The notes under the pieces are model-generated. The model was not told where the DNA came from. It did no database searches and was given only the letters and a program-made list of their open reading frames with translations. 64,000 bases of DNA from Stutzerimonas azotifigens. Lineage in GTDB: Bacteria > Pseudomonadota > Gammaproteobacteria > Pseudomonadales > Pseudomonadaceae. The stretch spans positions 496,001 to 560,000 of the forward strand of contig NZ_JAAMRF010000003.1 in NCBI RefSeq assembly GCF_013522725.1. Direction: 5' to 3'. The position numbers and the translations under genes are program-made. Positions 36,779 to 45,700 of this stretch are shown here, piece after piece (positions within the stretch are counted from its first letter, which is position 1; the number at the start of each line of letters is the position of its first letter).

Positions 36779-36872
36779 TTTCTTTCCGAGTAAACGTTCG
36801 TCGACAGGATTGCTTCGATTGCTCAGACGCTTCTGACCCCTCGATGCAATTCTCCAACTTGAGGGCACAAAG

Positions 36873-37931
36873 ATGATCAACGTACTGCGAACGAGAAATA
36901 CGCGTATGGCGCGTTCCGGATGGCAAAGCCGCCTCGCCGCCTGTGGCGTGCTGCTGAGCTGCGTAATTGCCGTGGGCAGCGCGGCGGCGCAGAGCTCGCC
37001 CCAACCCGATTGGAACCCTGCCGACATGCCATCTCAGAAGGGGCGCATCTTCCTTGTCACTGGCGGAACCAGTGGCATGGGGTATGAGGACGCCAAAACC
37101 CTGGCTGCCGCGGGTGCCCAGGTTGTGATCGCGGCGCGCAACCCCCAGCGGGGTCAGGAAGCGATCGACCGGATCAAGCAGGAAGTGCCCAAAGCCCAGG
37201 TGCAGTTCGAATCCGTTGACCTGTCCGATCTGTCCTCGGTCCGTGCGCTGGGCCAACGTCTCGGCACCACGCTGCCCCGACTGGATGGACTGATCAACAA
37301 CGCGGCCATCATGGCGCCTCCCGAGCGCGGCACCTCCGCGGATGGCTTGGAGATGCAATTCGCCACGAACTACGCGGGGCACTTTGTTCTGACTGCCGAG
37401 CTGTTGCCGCTGTTGCGCAAGAGCGATTCTCCTCGCGTCGTGACGTTGTCCAGTATTGCCGTTCACCGTGGCAGCATCAATTTCGACGACCTTCAGTTCA
37501 CGCAGGCGTACGAGCCGATGCTTACCTACGCTCAGTCCAAACTGGCATGTTTGATGTTTGCGTTCGAACTGCAACGGCGCAGCGATGCCGCAGGCTGGGG
37601 CATCCAGAGCCTGGCCGCCCACCCCGGTGTCGCGGTGACCGAACTGGTCGCACGCGGCCCCGGCCTGGAAAGCGAACAGGGACGTCAATGGTCTGCCATG
37701 CGTGAGCACCTCCAGACCGCGACCCAGGGCGCAGTGCCCACGCTGTATGCCGCCACCGCACCCGAGGCGCAAGGCGGAGCCTACTACGGGCCGACTGGCC
37801 CGAACGAGATGGCGGGGCCGCTTGGCCTGGCGACCGTCCCCCCGCTCGCCAGCGATGCTGCGGCCGCTGCCCGTCTGTGGACAATCACCGAAGAGATCAC
37901 CGGCACGAGGTTCCCCGCGCGCGGCCGTTGA
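36873..37931 (+). CDS. Exported SDR, retinol-dehydrogenase-like (paralogue 2)
   Basis: The 352-residue protein has a clear signal peptide (residues ~1-40, LAACGVLLSCVIAVGSAAA then Q). The mature SDR domain has VTGGTSGMGYE, NNAA in place of NNAG, TLSSIAVHRGS and YAQSK. GAGGGCAC precedes the ATG. It is much like the protein at 33735-34832 along its length, so the two arose by duplication. Export of an NAD(P)-dependent SDR is unusual because the periplasm lacks free NAD(P); the cofactor would have to be tightly bound or supplied. Confidence 0.84.
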   Translation: MINVLRTRNTRMARSGWQSRLAACGVLLSCVIAVGSAAAQSSPQPDWNPADMPSQKGRIFLVTGGTSGMGYEDAKTLAAAGAQVVIAARNPQRGQEAIDRIKQEVPKAQVQFESVDLSDLSSVRALGQRLGTTLPRLDGLINNAAIMAPPERGTSADGLEMQFATNYAGHFVLTAELLPLLRKSDSPRVVTLSSIAVHRGSINFDDLQFTQAYEPMLTYAQSKLACLMFAFELQRRSDAAGWGIQSLAAHPGVAVTELVARGPGLESEQGRQWSAMREHLQTATQGAVPTLYAATAPEAQGGAYYGPTGPNEMAGPLGLATVPPLASDAAAAARLWTITEEITGTRFPARGR

Positions 37932-38043
37932 TCGCATCGTCAGGGGCAAGCGCCTCTTCTACCTGATCGCAGTCGGCGACGCGCTCTGCGCGATCTTCGG
38001 CCCTGGCTGCTTGGCGAAACCCGAGGCTATCCAGCGGTCGCCA

Positions 38044-38090
38044 AACAGCCTCAGCAGGCGCTGGTATAGGCAGCGCCTGCTGAGGCTGTT
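38044..38090. repeat. Perfect 20-bp inverted repeat with 7-base loop
   Basis: Arms 38044-38063 and 38071-38090 are exact complements; the central part reads CAGCAGGCGCTG / CAGCGCCTGCTG. It lies 112 bases after the SDR stop. With no U-tract it is stronger and longer than a usual terminator stem. It could be an element end, a dispersed repeat or a Rho-linked terminator. Confidence 0.6.
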
Positions 38091-38200
38091 GATCGAATCG
38101 TGACGTGTTTTTTCCATGGACGAGGCGCAGGACTCCAACGCCACCATCCGAAATAAGTCCCTGCTGATCCGCTGGCGTCCCTCAATCGAGTCTTTGTCCT

Positions 38201-38782
38201 ATGAACGAGCAACTTAGCTTTCTATGCAACTGGGTCAGTGCGCCTAGGCGCGTCGCCGCAATCGCCCCATCGAGCAAAGCGCTCGCCACGCTGATCACGA
38301 GCGGAGTCTCACTCAACGACGCGCCCGTGATCGAACTCGGCGCAGGTACGGGCGTGTTTACACGACAGCTCATTGAAAGGGGCATTCCACAGGAACAACT
38401 TGCCCTCGTCGAGTTCGGCTCGCACTTCGCGCGAAGTCTGCGAGAGGAGTTCCCAGCGATCAGAGTCTTCTGCATGGATGCGGCCCGGCTCGGGGGCATA
38501 CAGCTATTCGGCAGAGAAAAGGCCGGTGCGGTGGTCAGTGGCCTGCCCTTGCTTTCGATGCCGCCCTTGCAAGTTGTACGCATCCTGAGGGGAGCGTTCG
38601 CACATCTACGTCAAGACGGTGCGTTCTATCAGTTCACCTACGGCCCCCGTTGCCCCGTTCCTCGGGCGATCCTTGAGCGTTTCGGCCTCCGGGCGCGCTA
38701 CGTCGGCGGGACTCTGGCGAACCTTCCACCAGCGGCCGTCTTTCAAATCTCTCGCAAACCCATTCCGGCCAAGGTCTTCTAG
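38201..38782 (+). CDS. PmtA-like phospholipid N-methyltransferase family protein
   Basis: The 193-residue SAM-dependent methyltransferase opens FLCNWVSAPRRVAAIAPSSKALA, a pattern shared with phosphatidylethanolamine N-methyltransferases of the PmtA type. The SAM loop is VIELGAGTGVFTR (~44-56), and the post-motif segment VVSGLPLLSMPP takes the place of the usual catalytic loop. It may methylate a lipid head group or another membrane molecule. It is followed 32 bases later by the hydrolase gene. The activity is inferred from family only. Confidence 0.78.
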   Translation: MNEQLSFLCNWVSAPRRVAAIAPSSKALATLITSGVSLNDAPVIELGAGTGVFTRQLIERGIPQEQLALVEFGSHFARSLREEFPAIRVFCMDAARLGGIQLFGREKAGAVVSGLPLLSMPPLQVVRILRGAFAHLRQDGAFYQFTYGPRCPVPRAILERFGLRARYVGGTLANLPPAAVFQISRKPIPAKVF

Positions 38783-38814
38783 CCGAAGCAGCGCGGTTCG
38801 ACACCAGGAGTCTT

Positions 38815-39966
38815 ATGAGCGATATCCCAGAACGCAGGCCAGTCACCGAAGGCCTCAATCCTGAGGTGTGCGGCATCCCGCCGGAAACGCTAGAAATGCG
38901 GGTGAACATGGGACGGCGGTACGTGAATGCCATGCTGCTGTTGGCTGCGTTGGCCTTGTCGCACCCGGCGGCGAAGGCACAAGGCACCGAGCCACCCTAT
39001 CTAGTGACTGATTTCGACTGGGTCGATCAATCTCGATCGCGCCCGGTGCCAGCGCGCCTTTACTGGCCAACCGGTACCGTGCCTGACGCGTCAGTGCCAT
39101 TGGTGGTGTTCTCGCATGGCATCGGCGGTTCTCGGCAAGGCTACAGTTACCTCGGCAAACACTGGTCGGCCCGTGGCGTCGCCAGCCTGCACGTCCAGCA
39201 TGTCGGCAGTGACGTGGAGCTTTGGAGGGGCAACCCGTTCGGTGTGGTTGGTCGTTTGCAGGCCGCGGCTCAGGAAAAGGAGGCCATCGCACGTGCCGGC
39301 GATGTGCGCTTCGCGCTCGACCGAATGCTCTCGGACGAAACGGGCAGCCGTGGTGCTGCGGTAGACCGCCAGCGCCTGGTCGCGGCCGGCCATTCGTACG
39401 GCGCAAATACCACGCTGCTCACGGTCGGCGCGCAAGTCGTCAGAGACGGTCAGACCATCAACTACCTGGATTCTCGCTTCTCCGCGGCGGTCGTCATTTC
39501 GGCACCGCCGTTCTACGGCGAACCCGATCTGGCGGCAGTGCTGAGCAACGTGTCGGTTCCGACTATCCACGTGACCTCGACCGACGACATGATCGAGATT
39601 CCGGGCTATCGCTCGGGTGTGGAGGATCGACTGGCCATCTTCGATGCGATCGCCCATCCGCACAAGCTGCTAGCCGTATTCCATGGCGGCTCCCACAGCA
39701 TGTTCACCGACCGTTCATTCACCGGCGGCCCATCGCTCAATGCCAAGGTGAAGGTTGCCACGGCAGATCTCACCTTGGCCTTCCTCGACTTGATCTATGA
39801 GCGTGACGGAACAGCGCTCGCGCAGTGGCAAACCAACTGGCAATACATCTTGGTGCGGGCACCAAGCTCCAATGTCACGCCGCGAAGCATGACGACACGG
39901 GCCGGCGTGGGGACAGGACTGCCCTCCTTGGAGGACGCCAATTCAACCCAAGCCAACGTGAGATGA
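38815..39966 (+). CDS. Exported alpha/beta hydrolase, dienelactone-hydrolase/PAF-acetylhydrolase-like
   Basis: The 383-residue protein has a nucleophile elbow VAAGHSYGANTT, an oxyanion segment VVFSHGIGGSRQGY, and a final His in FHGGSHSMF. AGGAG precedes ATG 38815. The hydrophobic export signal lies only at residues ~38-55 (AMLLLAALALSHPAAKAQ), behind a 30-residue polar leader. Starts at ATG 38896 or 38908 would give a standard signal peptide. The product is probably periplasmic. The substrate is unknown; linkage to the PmtA-like gene suggests a lipid or ester. Confidence 0.76.
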   Translation: MSDIPERRPVTEGLNPEVCGIPPETLEMRVNMGRRYVNAMLLLAALALSHPAAKAQGTEPPYLVTDFDWVDQSRSRPVPARLYWPTGTVPDASVPLVVFSHGIGGSRQGYSYLGKHWSARGVASLHVQHVGSDVELWRGNPFGVVGRLQAAAQEKEAIARAGDVRFALDRMLSDETGSRGAAVDRQRLVAAGHSYGANTTLLTVGAQVVRDGQTINYLDSRFSAAVVISAPPFYGEPDLAAVLSNVSVPTIHVTSTDDMIEIPGYRSGVEDRLAIFDAIAHPHKLLAVFHGGSHSMFTDRSFTGGPSLNAKVKVATADLTLAFLDLIYERDGTALAQWQTNWQYILVRAPSSNVTPRSMTTRAGVGTGLPSLEDANSTQANVR

Positions 39967-40062
39967 AACGACTTCCGCTTTCGTCATGACTGGCTCGATG
40001 GTAGCTACGTGGTGCGCTTCGATGGTCGGATTGTGCCAATCATCGAATACGCCAATGGGTGA
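39967..40062 (+). pseudogene. C-terminal remnant of a SnoaL/NTF2-like protein
   Basis: Directly after the hydrolase stop and in the same frame, a segment reads DFRFRHDWLDGSYVVRFDG followed by RIVPIIEYANG and a TGA at 40060-40062. A closing of the type DGRIV-I-EYANP is typical of SnoaL-like (NTF2 superfamily) proteins. Only about 31 residues remain and there is no start, so this is a gene fragment. Confidence 0.45.
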
Positions 40063-40205
40063 CGCTGAACATTGAGCCCATGGCGCTTGACCTTCCTGTG
40101 TCGAACGCGCCATGGCATTGGCCCCACAGGATGCGATGCTCGCACCATCAATCGCGAGCATCGAACTGGAGCTGACTCGCACCCTTCAAAGGTGGCAGGG
40201 TCGCT

Positions 40206-41123
40206 CTAGGTGGATGTCGTTCGCCGGCAATACTGTCGAGGCGAAGCGCCCATTACCCGCTTGAATGCTGTGCTGAACGCGCTTTCCGATTCGTAGCCGA
40301 GCGATAGGGAGATGACGGAAACGGGATCGCTGGAATTCTCCAGCTTGTCTCCCGCCAGCAGCATGCGCCAGCGCGTCACATACTCCATGGGCGACGCCCC
40401 TACCGTCTCTCTGAATTTCTGGGCGAAGGCCGAGCGCGACATGCAGGCGTGCCCGGCCAGCGTTTGCAAAGTCCAGCGGTACGCCGGGTCGGCATGAATC
40501 GCGCTGATGGCTGGACCCAACTGCTTATCTGCCACGCCGAACAGCCACCCCGCGCCGTCCGCTTCGCCTTCGGCAACATGCAGTCGCAGGGCCTGAATCA
40601 ACATCATGTGGGCGAGGTGCTGGGCAATCAGAGAGCCGCCGGCCTGCGGGTCATGCAGTTCGTGCATCATCCGCTCCACCGACCAGCGCAGTGCGGCCTG
40701 TTCCGACTCATTGTGGATATGCACGATGGGCGGCAGCATGCCCATCAGGATGCCGGCATGCCCGCCGCTGACGCCGAAACGGCTGCCGACGAGGAAGAAG
40801 TCACCTCCGCCGTTAATCTTCACGACGGCGCCAGGGCGCGGCGGGGGGAAGTAGTTGCTGGACGGCTCCGGTGGTAGCGCCAAGTCGCTCGCCAGGCGGA
40901 ACGGGCGTCCGCTCGGCAGGACGAAGCAATCGCCTTGCTTAAGATGCGCGGCCTCAGGAACTCCATCGACGACCAGCCAGCATTCTCCGGTCACTACGGC
41001 GTAGCACTTGATGAGCTTGTTCTGGTCAGGGAACTGGATCGACCAGGCGCCCCCGGCGTCCACGCCCGAGGATACGTAGCTGCGCGGCTTCAACAGCGAA
41101 AGAACATCTGAGAGCGGATCCAT
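40206..41123 (-). CDS. AraC-family regulator with cupin-type N-terminal domain (paralogue 2)
   Basis: The 305-residue protein has a cupin-like effector domain (KCYAVVTGECWLVVDG, GDCFVLPSGRPF) and a C-terminal double HTH (LAGHACMSRSAFAQKFRETVG; SLSLGYESESAFSTAFKRVMG). It shares its start (MDPLSDV) and domain order with the regulator at 27263-28174. Site B, a copy of the GGACGAT element, lies 10 bases upstream of its start codon, which is the same relation seen for the paralogue. It is divergent from the RND efflux operon. Confidence 0.87.
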   Translation of the reverse strand: MDPLSDVLSLLKPRSYVSSGVDAGGAWSIQFPDQNKLIKCYAVVTGECWLVVDGVPEAAHLKQGDCFVLPSGRPFRLASDLALPPEPSSNYFPPPRPGAVVKINGGGDFFLVGSRFGVSGGHAGILMGMLPPIVHIHNESEQAALRWSVERMMHELHDPQAGGSLIAQHLAHMMLIQALRLHVAEGEADGAGWLFGVADKQLGPAISAIHADPAYRWTLQTLAGHACMSRSAFAQKFRETVGASPMEYVTRWRMLLAGDKLENSSDPVSVISLSLGYESESAFSTAFKRVMGASPRQYCRRTTST

Positions 41124-41133
41124 GGCTTTCCCT

Positions 41134-41178
41134 GGACGATTGCAAAGATAAGGGGAACTTTATCGTATAGATAGCACA
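41134..41178 (+). promoter_or_regulatory. AraC-type element (site B) next to the second araC gene
   Basis: GGACGATTGCAAA at 41134, with second block CGTATAGATAGC at 41164. It reads away from the araC gene. Unlike the other three copies, no -10 is found at 57-58 bases, so it may serve mainly in autoregulation. Confidence 0.55.
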
Positions 41179-41318
41179 GCCACATTATGGCCTCGCAGAC
41201 GATCTCGCAGCTGCTGGCGCAGCGATAAGGTGCTGACTGGGCAAGCTACAGGCTATGCGCGAGTCACCGGCGGCGGGTGGTAAGGGGGTGTAAGTGCGTT
41301 GTCTGGCGCCGCCGTCAT
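41179..41318. other. Divergent spacer between araC and the RND promoter
   Basis: No gene is supported. A 13-residue frame (41187-41228, starting MASQTISQLL) without a ribosome site is the only one starting close to site B. The rest separates site B from site C. Confidence 0.4.
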
Positions 41319-41381
41319 GGACGATCGCAAAAGAAGTCCGGCTCATCTCGCATGGTTCGTATCGTTCAGGCCGCCTATTGT
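41319..41381 (+). promoter_or_regulatory. AraC-type element (site C) with promoter of the RND/pldA operon
   Basis: GGACGATCGCAAAA at 41319, second block CGCATGGTTCGTA from 41349, and TATTGT (41376-41381) at base 58 as -10. The inferred start near 41388 leaves a leader of over 220 bases before the periplasmic adaptor coding region, and excludes any start codon at 41299. Confidence 0.65.
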
Positions 41382-41610
41382 CGGGAGCAACGGTGTACAG
41401 CGGACCCGCGGCCCACATGAGTGCAAGCGTGATCTAGCGAAGTCGGACATCAAGCATGGACGACGGTGCCCGCATGCCCAGCAGGCTTTGCCTGTCACAA
41501 GCGTCGGACTCCACACCATCGTCCACTACCGGTGCCGCGACATCATGCAAAACAGTTGTTCGAGCCTCCACGCCCGATTGCCGGGATTGCCCTCTCCGAC
41601 CACATGCGCG

Positions 41611-42768
41611 ATGTGCGCTTCGCCCTCGGCCCTGTATGCCGTCCGTGGCGTCGATGAGTACCCGCCGGTACGCACCGCGGTTCGGTCGGTTTTTTCACTG
41701 ACTCTCGTCTATCTGCTTGCCGCATGCGACAGCGCATCCGAGGATGAAGGGACGAATCAGCCTGCCTCGGCAATGCGAGTGGCAGTAGCAGTGGCCGAGC
41801 CGGCCGCGTTCGGCGAACGCTTCTCCCTATCTGGCACGCTGACCGCCGAACGTCAGGCGCGGCTGTCGGCACGCGCCGACGGACTGGTTTCGCGCGTGCA
41901 TGTCGATGCTGGCGACCAGGTCGAGGCAGGACAGGTACTGCTCGAACTCGATCCCGCCATCTCGCGCCAGGCGCTGGCGCGCACTCGTGCGGAAGCAGCG
42001 GAGGCCGCCGCTTCCGTGCGCGAGGCCGAGCGCCTGGTCACCGAGGCGCAGCTGCTCGTCGAACACAGGGCCATCGCCTCCACGGAGCTCGGGGCGCGAA
42101 CCGCCGCCCTGGAGCTCGCTCGAGCGGCGGCAGAGTCCGCCCGCGCCAGTGCACGCGAGCAGGAGGAGATCGTCGCCCGGCACGCACTGCCGGCGCCGTT
42201 TACCGGCGTGATCGCTGAAAAACTCGCAGAGGTCGGGGAGTGGGTTCAGCGTGGCACGCCGGTGCTGTCACTGGTAGCGACCGACCGCGTTCGTCTCGAT
42301 CTGCGCGTGCCGCAGGAGCGCTTCGGTCAGATCGACGACGGTGCGCAGTTCCGCGTCTTCGCCGATGCCCTCGGTAGCGCGCCTTTGCCGGCGCGTGCAG
42401 CGGCGCGGGTACCGGTCACCGATCCCGGTGCGAGAACCTTTCTGCTGCGGCTGCTGGTGGATGATCCGCAGGGCCAACTGCTCCCCGGCGCCTCCGCCCG
42501 TGCCGAAATCTCGCTCTTGCCAACGCGCGGTACGGTGGCTATCAGCCGTGACGCGTTGCTGCGCCAGCCCGACGGCAGCCACAGCGTCTATGTGATCGAC
42601 GACGACGGAGGCCAGCCCGTGGCGCGCAGGCGCACCGTGCAGATGCTCTATGAGCAGAATGGTCGGGTCGCTATCGCCGACGACAGCGTTAGAGAAGGGG
42701 AGCGGATCGTGATCCGTGGCAACGAGGCCTTGGATGATGGCCAGTCCGTGGACGTGGTAGAGCGCTGA
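41611..42768 (+). CDS. RND efflux periplasmic adaptor lipoprotein
   Basis: The ~385-residue adaptor subunit has a lipobox LAAC (near residue 34), a first barrel strand FSLSGTLTAERQARLSARADG, and the lipoyl half VSRVHVDAGDQVEAGQVLLELD. A helical hairpin rich in Ala/Glu (~90-160) is followed by the second lipoyl half FTGVIAEKLAEVGEWVQRGTP and barrel and MP domains to VVER. The start is uncertain: ATG 41611 is in frame but has no ribosome site. ATG 41654 gives a better lipoprotein leader (MSTRRYAPRFGRFF) but is one base out of frame, so a lost T in the T6 run at 41690-41695 is possible. Confidence 0.8.
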   Translation: MCASPSALYAVRGVDEYPPVRTAVRSVFSLTLVYLLAACDSASEDEGTNQPASAMRVAVAVAEPAAFGERFSLSGTLTAERQARLSARADGLVSRVHVDAGDQVEAGQVLLELDPAISRQALARTRAEAAEAAASVREAERLVTEAQLLVEHRAIASTELGARTAALELARAAAESARASAREQEEIVARHALPAPFTGVIAEKLAEVGEWVQRGTPVLSLVATDRVRLDLRVPQERFGQIDDGAQFRVFADALGSAPLPARAAARVPVTDPGARTFLLRLLVDDPQGQLLPGASARAEISLLPTRGTVAISRDALLRQPDGSHSVYVIDDDGGQPVARRRTVQMLYEQNGRVAIADDSVREGERIVIRGNEALDDGQSVDVVER

Positions 42769-42771
42769 GCA

Positions 42772-45700
42772 ATGGTATTCGGACGCGTTCTTCAACACAG
42801 CACCCTGATCGCCGTTGCGGTCCTGATCATGTGCGTACTGGGCATCAGCGCCGCGCTGCGTGTACCGGTGCAGATGATTCCGGACTTGGAAGTACGCACC
42901 ATCAGCGTGGACACGCGCTGGCCCGGGGCCTCGCCGCGGGATGTCGAGCAGGACATCCTGATCGAACAGGAACAGTATCTGCGCTCCTTGCCCGGTCTAC
43001 GCCGCATGGTTTCGACCGCCAGCACTGGGCAGGCCACCATCGAGCTGGAGTTTCCCTACGGCGCCGATATCAACGAGGCCCTGATCCGCACCAACAACGC
43101 GCTGAGCCAGGTATCCGGCTATCCGGAGAACGTCGATGCGCCGGCGCTGACCATGACCTCCTCGTCCAACCAACCCTTTATGTACTTCCGCGTCGGGCCG
43201 CGCGCCGAAAGCGGCGCCAGCCTCGACCTGGCGATGATGCGTAGCTTCCTGGAAGACGAGGTACGACCGCGCCTGGAACGTGTCGATGGCGTCTCCCTGG
43301 TCGAGATCCGCGGTGCTGAAGAACGGCAGGTGCGCATCGAAGTCGATCCGTATCGCCTGGCCGAACGCGGATTGGACATGAGCGACATACGCAACGCGCT
43401 GCGCGCGCGCAACATCGACCGCTCCGCGGGCGACCTGGACAGCGGAAAACGCGGCGTACTGGTGCGCACCGTTGGCCGCTTCCGCGAGCCTGCCGACATC
43501 GGTGCGCTGATCATCGCCGAGCACGACGGCGCTCTGCTGCGGCTGTCCGACGTGGCCGACCTGCAGCTCAGTCACCATGAACTGCGCGCCCTCTCGTACT
43601 ACAACGGATTGCCGGCGTTGATCCTCTCGGTTCAGCGCGAGACGGGTTCTAACGTTGTACAAACCAAGAACGCCATGCTGCCAGCGGTCGAGGCCGTCAA
43701 TGCCGAGGTCTTGGCGCCGCTGGGTCTGGAGATGACGCTTGTCAACGAGGACGCACGCTACGTGGAGGATTCCGTCGCCAACGTCTGGAACAACCTTCTA
43801 CTAGGCACGCTGCTGGCGACGCTGGCGATGTACTCCTTCCTGCGCTCGGCCCGCAGCACGTTCGTTGGCGTCATCGCCATTCCGATCTGCACCATTGCCG
43901 CCTTCATCGGCCTGCTGCTGGCCGGCCGCACACTCAATGTGATCTCGATGGCCGGCGTGGCCTTCGCCATCGGTATGACGCTGGACAATACCATCGTCGT
44001 GCTGGAGAGCATCGACCAGGCACGGCGGCGCGGCCTCAAGCCCTTCGAAGCTGCTGTAGAAGGCGTGAGTCGGGTCTGGCCCGCCGTGCTGGCCTGCACG
44101 TTGACTACCGTACTGGTGTTCGCGCCTACGCTGTTCATCCAGCAGGAAGCCGGGCAGCTCTACTCGGATATCGCCATCGCCATATCCGCCTCGATCTTGG
44201 CGTCGATGGCGGTTGCGGTGACGGTGCTTCCTACTATGGCGGCACGGCTGCTACCCGGGTTGACACCCGCCGAGTCCGCGGGCGGCGGTGCATTCGACCG
44301 GATCGGCCGCGTTATTGGCAAGGCCTACTGCACGCCGACGCGCCGGGCCGCGATCCTGCTTGGGACGCTGTGCGCATCGGTGTTGGCCGTGGTATGGCTG
44401 ACACCGCCGGCTGAATACCTGCCGGAGGGCGAAGAGGCGCGGGTGTTCTCTCGTATGATTGCGCCGCCGGGCTACAACCTGGCGGAGATGGAGGGCATCG
44501 CGCAGGTTCTGATTTCGGAGTTGCAGCAGCGCCTCGAAGACGACCCGGCCCGTTTCCACCGGGGCGAGACGGACGTGCCCGCCATGCGCTTCTTTTCGAT
44601 GTTCGTCGATGCCCAGGGCATCAGCGTCATCACCGATCCCAAAGATCCCGACGACCTGCAGGCATTGATGGGGGCGCTTGAAACGCGCTTCACGGCTTGG
44701 CCGGGCATGCGAGCGTTCGCCTCGCGCGGCTCCATCATCTCAAGCAACGACGGTGGTACCCGCAGCATCAACCTGAACATTTCCGGCACTGATCTCGCGC
44801 AGATCTATCAGGTGGCCGACCGTGCCTATGCGCGTGCCGGAATCCTGTTCGACGGCGCGCAAGTCGGCTCTGAGCCCAGCTCGCTCAGCCTGGACCAGTC
44901 GCTACTGGAGGTGCGGCCGCGCTGGGAGCGCCTGGCAGAAGTCGGTCTGGATGCGGAACGCTTCGGCTATTCGGTGGCGGCGCTGAGCGATGGCGCCTTC
45001 GCCGACGAGATGATCCTGGACGATCGTCGGGTGGACATCTATCTGTTCAGCAGCGCGGGCAGGGGCCAACGGGCGGATCTCCTTCGCGAGCTGCCGATCG
45101 CAACGCCGTCGGGGGCGGTGGTGCCGCTGTCCGCGCTGGCCGACCTGCACGAGGCCGCCGATACCGACAGCATCCGCAGGCTGGATGGCCGCCGTACGGT
45201 TACGCTGAACATCGTGCCGCCGCGCTCAGTGGCATTGGAGACTGGTGTCGAGCGGGTACGCAGCGAGCTGATCGAGGCCATGGTCGCCGCTGGTGAGATT
45301 CCACATGGCATCGCGATGAACATCACCGGTGCCAGCGACCAGTTACAGGAAACGCGTGAGGCGGTCACTGGTAATTTCCTGATCGCAATACTGCTGTGCT
45401 ATCTGATGCTGGTAGCGATCTTCCGCCACTGGGGGCGGCCACTGTTCGTCATGGCTACGATCCCGCTGGGGCTGGCCGGCGGGATCGTCGGACTGGCGAT
45501 GCTCAACGGCATCGGCGCTGCTTTCGGCATCCACCAGCCGTTCGACATGATCACGCTGCTCGGCTTCCTGGTGCTGCTAGGTGCTGTGGTCAACAACCCG
45601 ATCTTGATCATTCAGGAGGCATACAAGCGATTGGAGGAAGGCTCCGAGTCGATCACCTCGGCGGTGGATGATGCGGTCCGCATCCGCTTGCGGGCGATCT

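Noticed and set aside
41187-41228. Thirteen-residue leader-like frame after site B
   Set aside because: No ribosome site, and site B lacks a -10 at the distance seen in the other copies.
41299-41610. Long N-terminal extension of the RND adaptor starting at 41299
   Set aside because: The predicted promoter (-10 at 41376-41381) lies inside it, the extension has no protein character, and the lipobox would be over 100 residues from the start.
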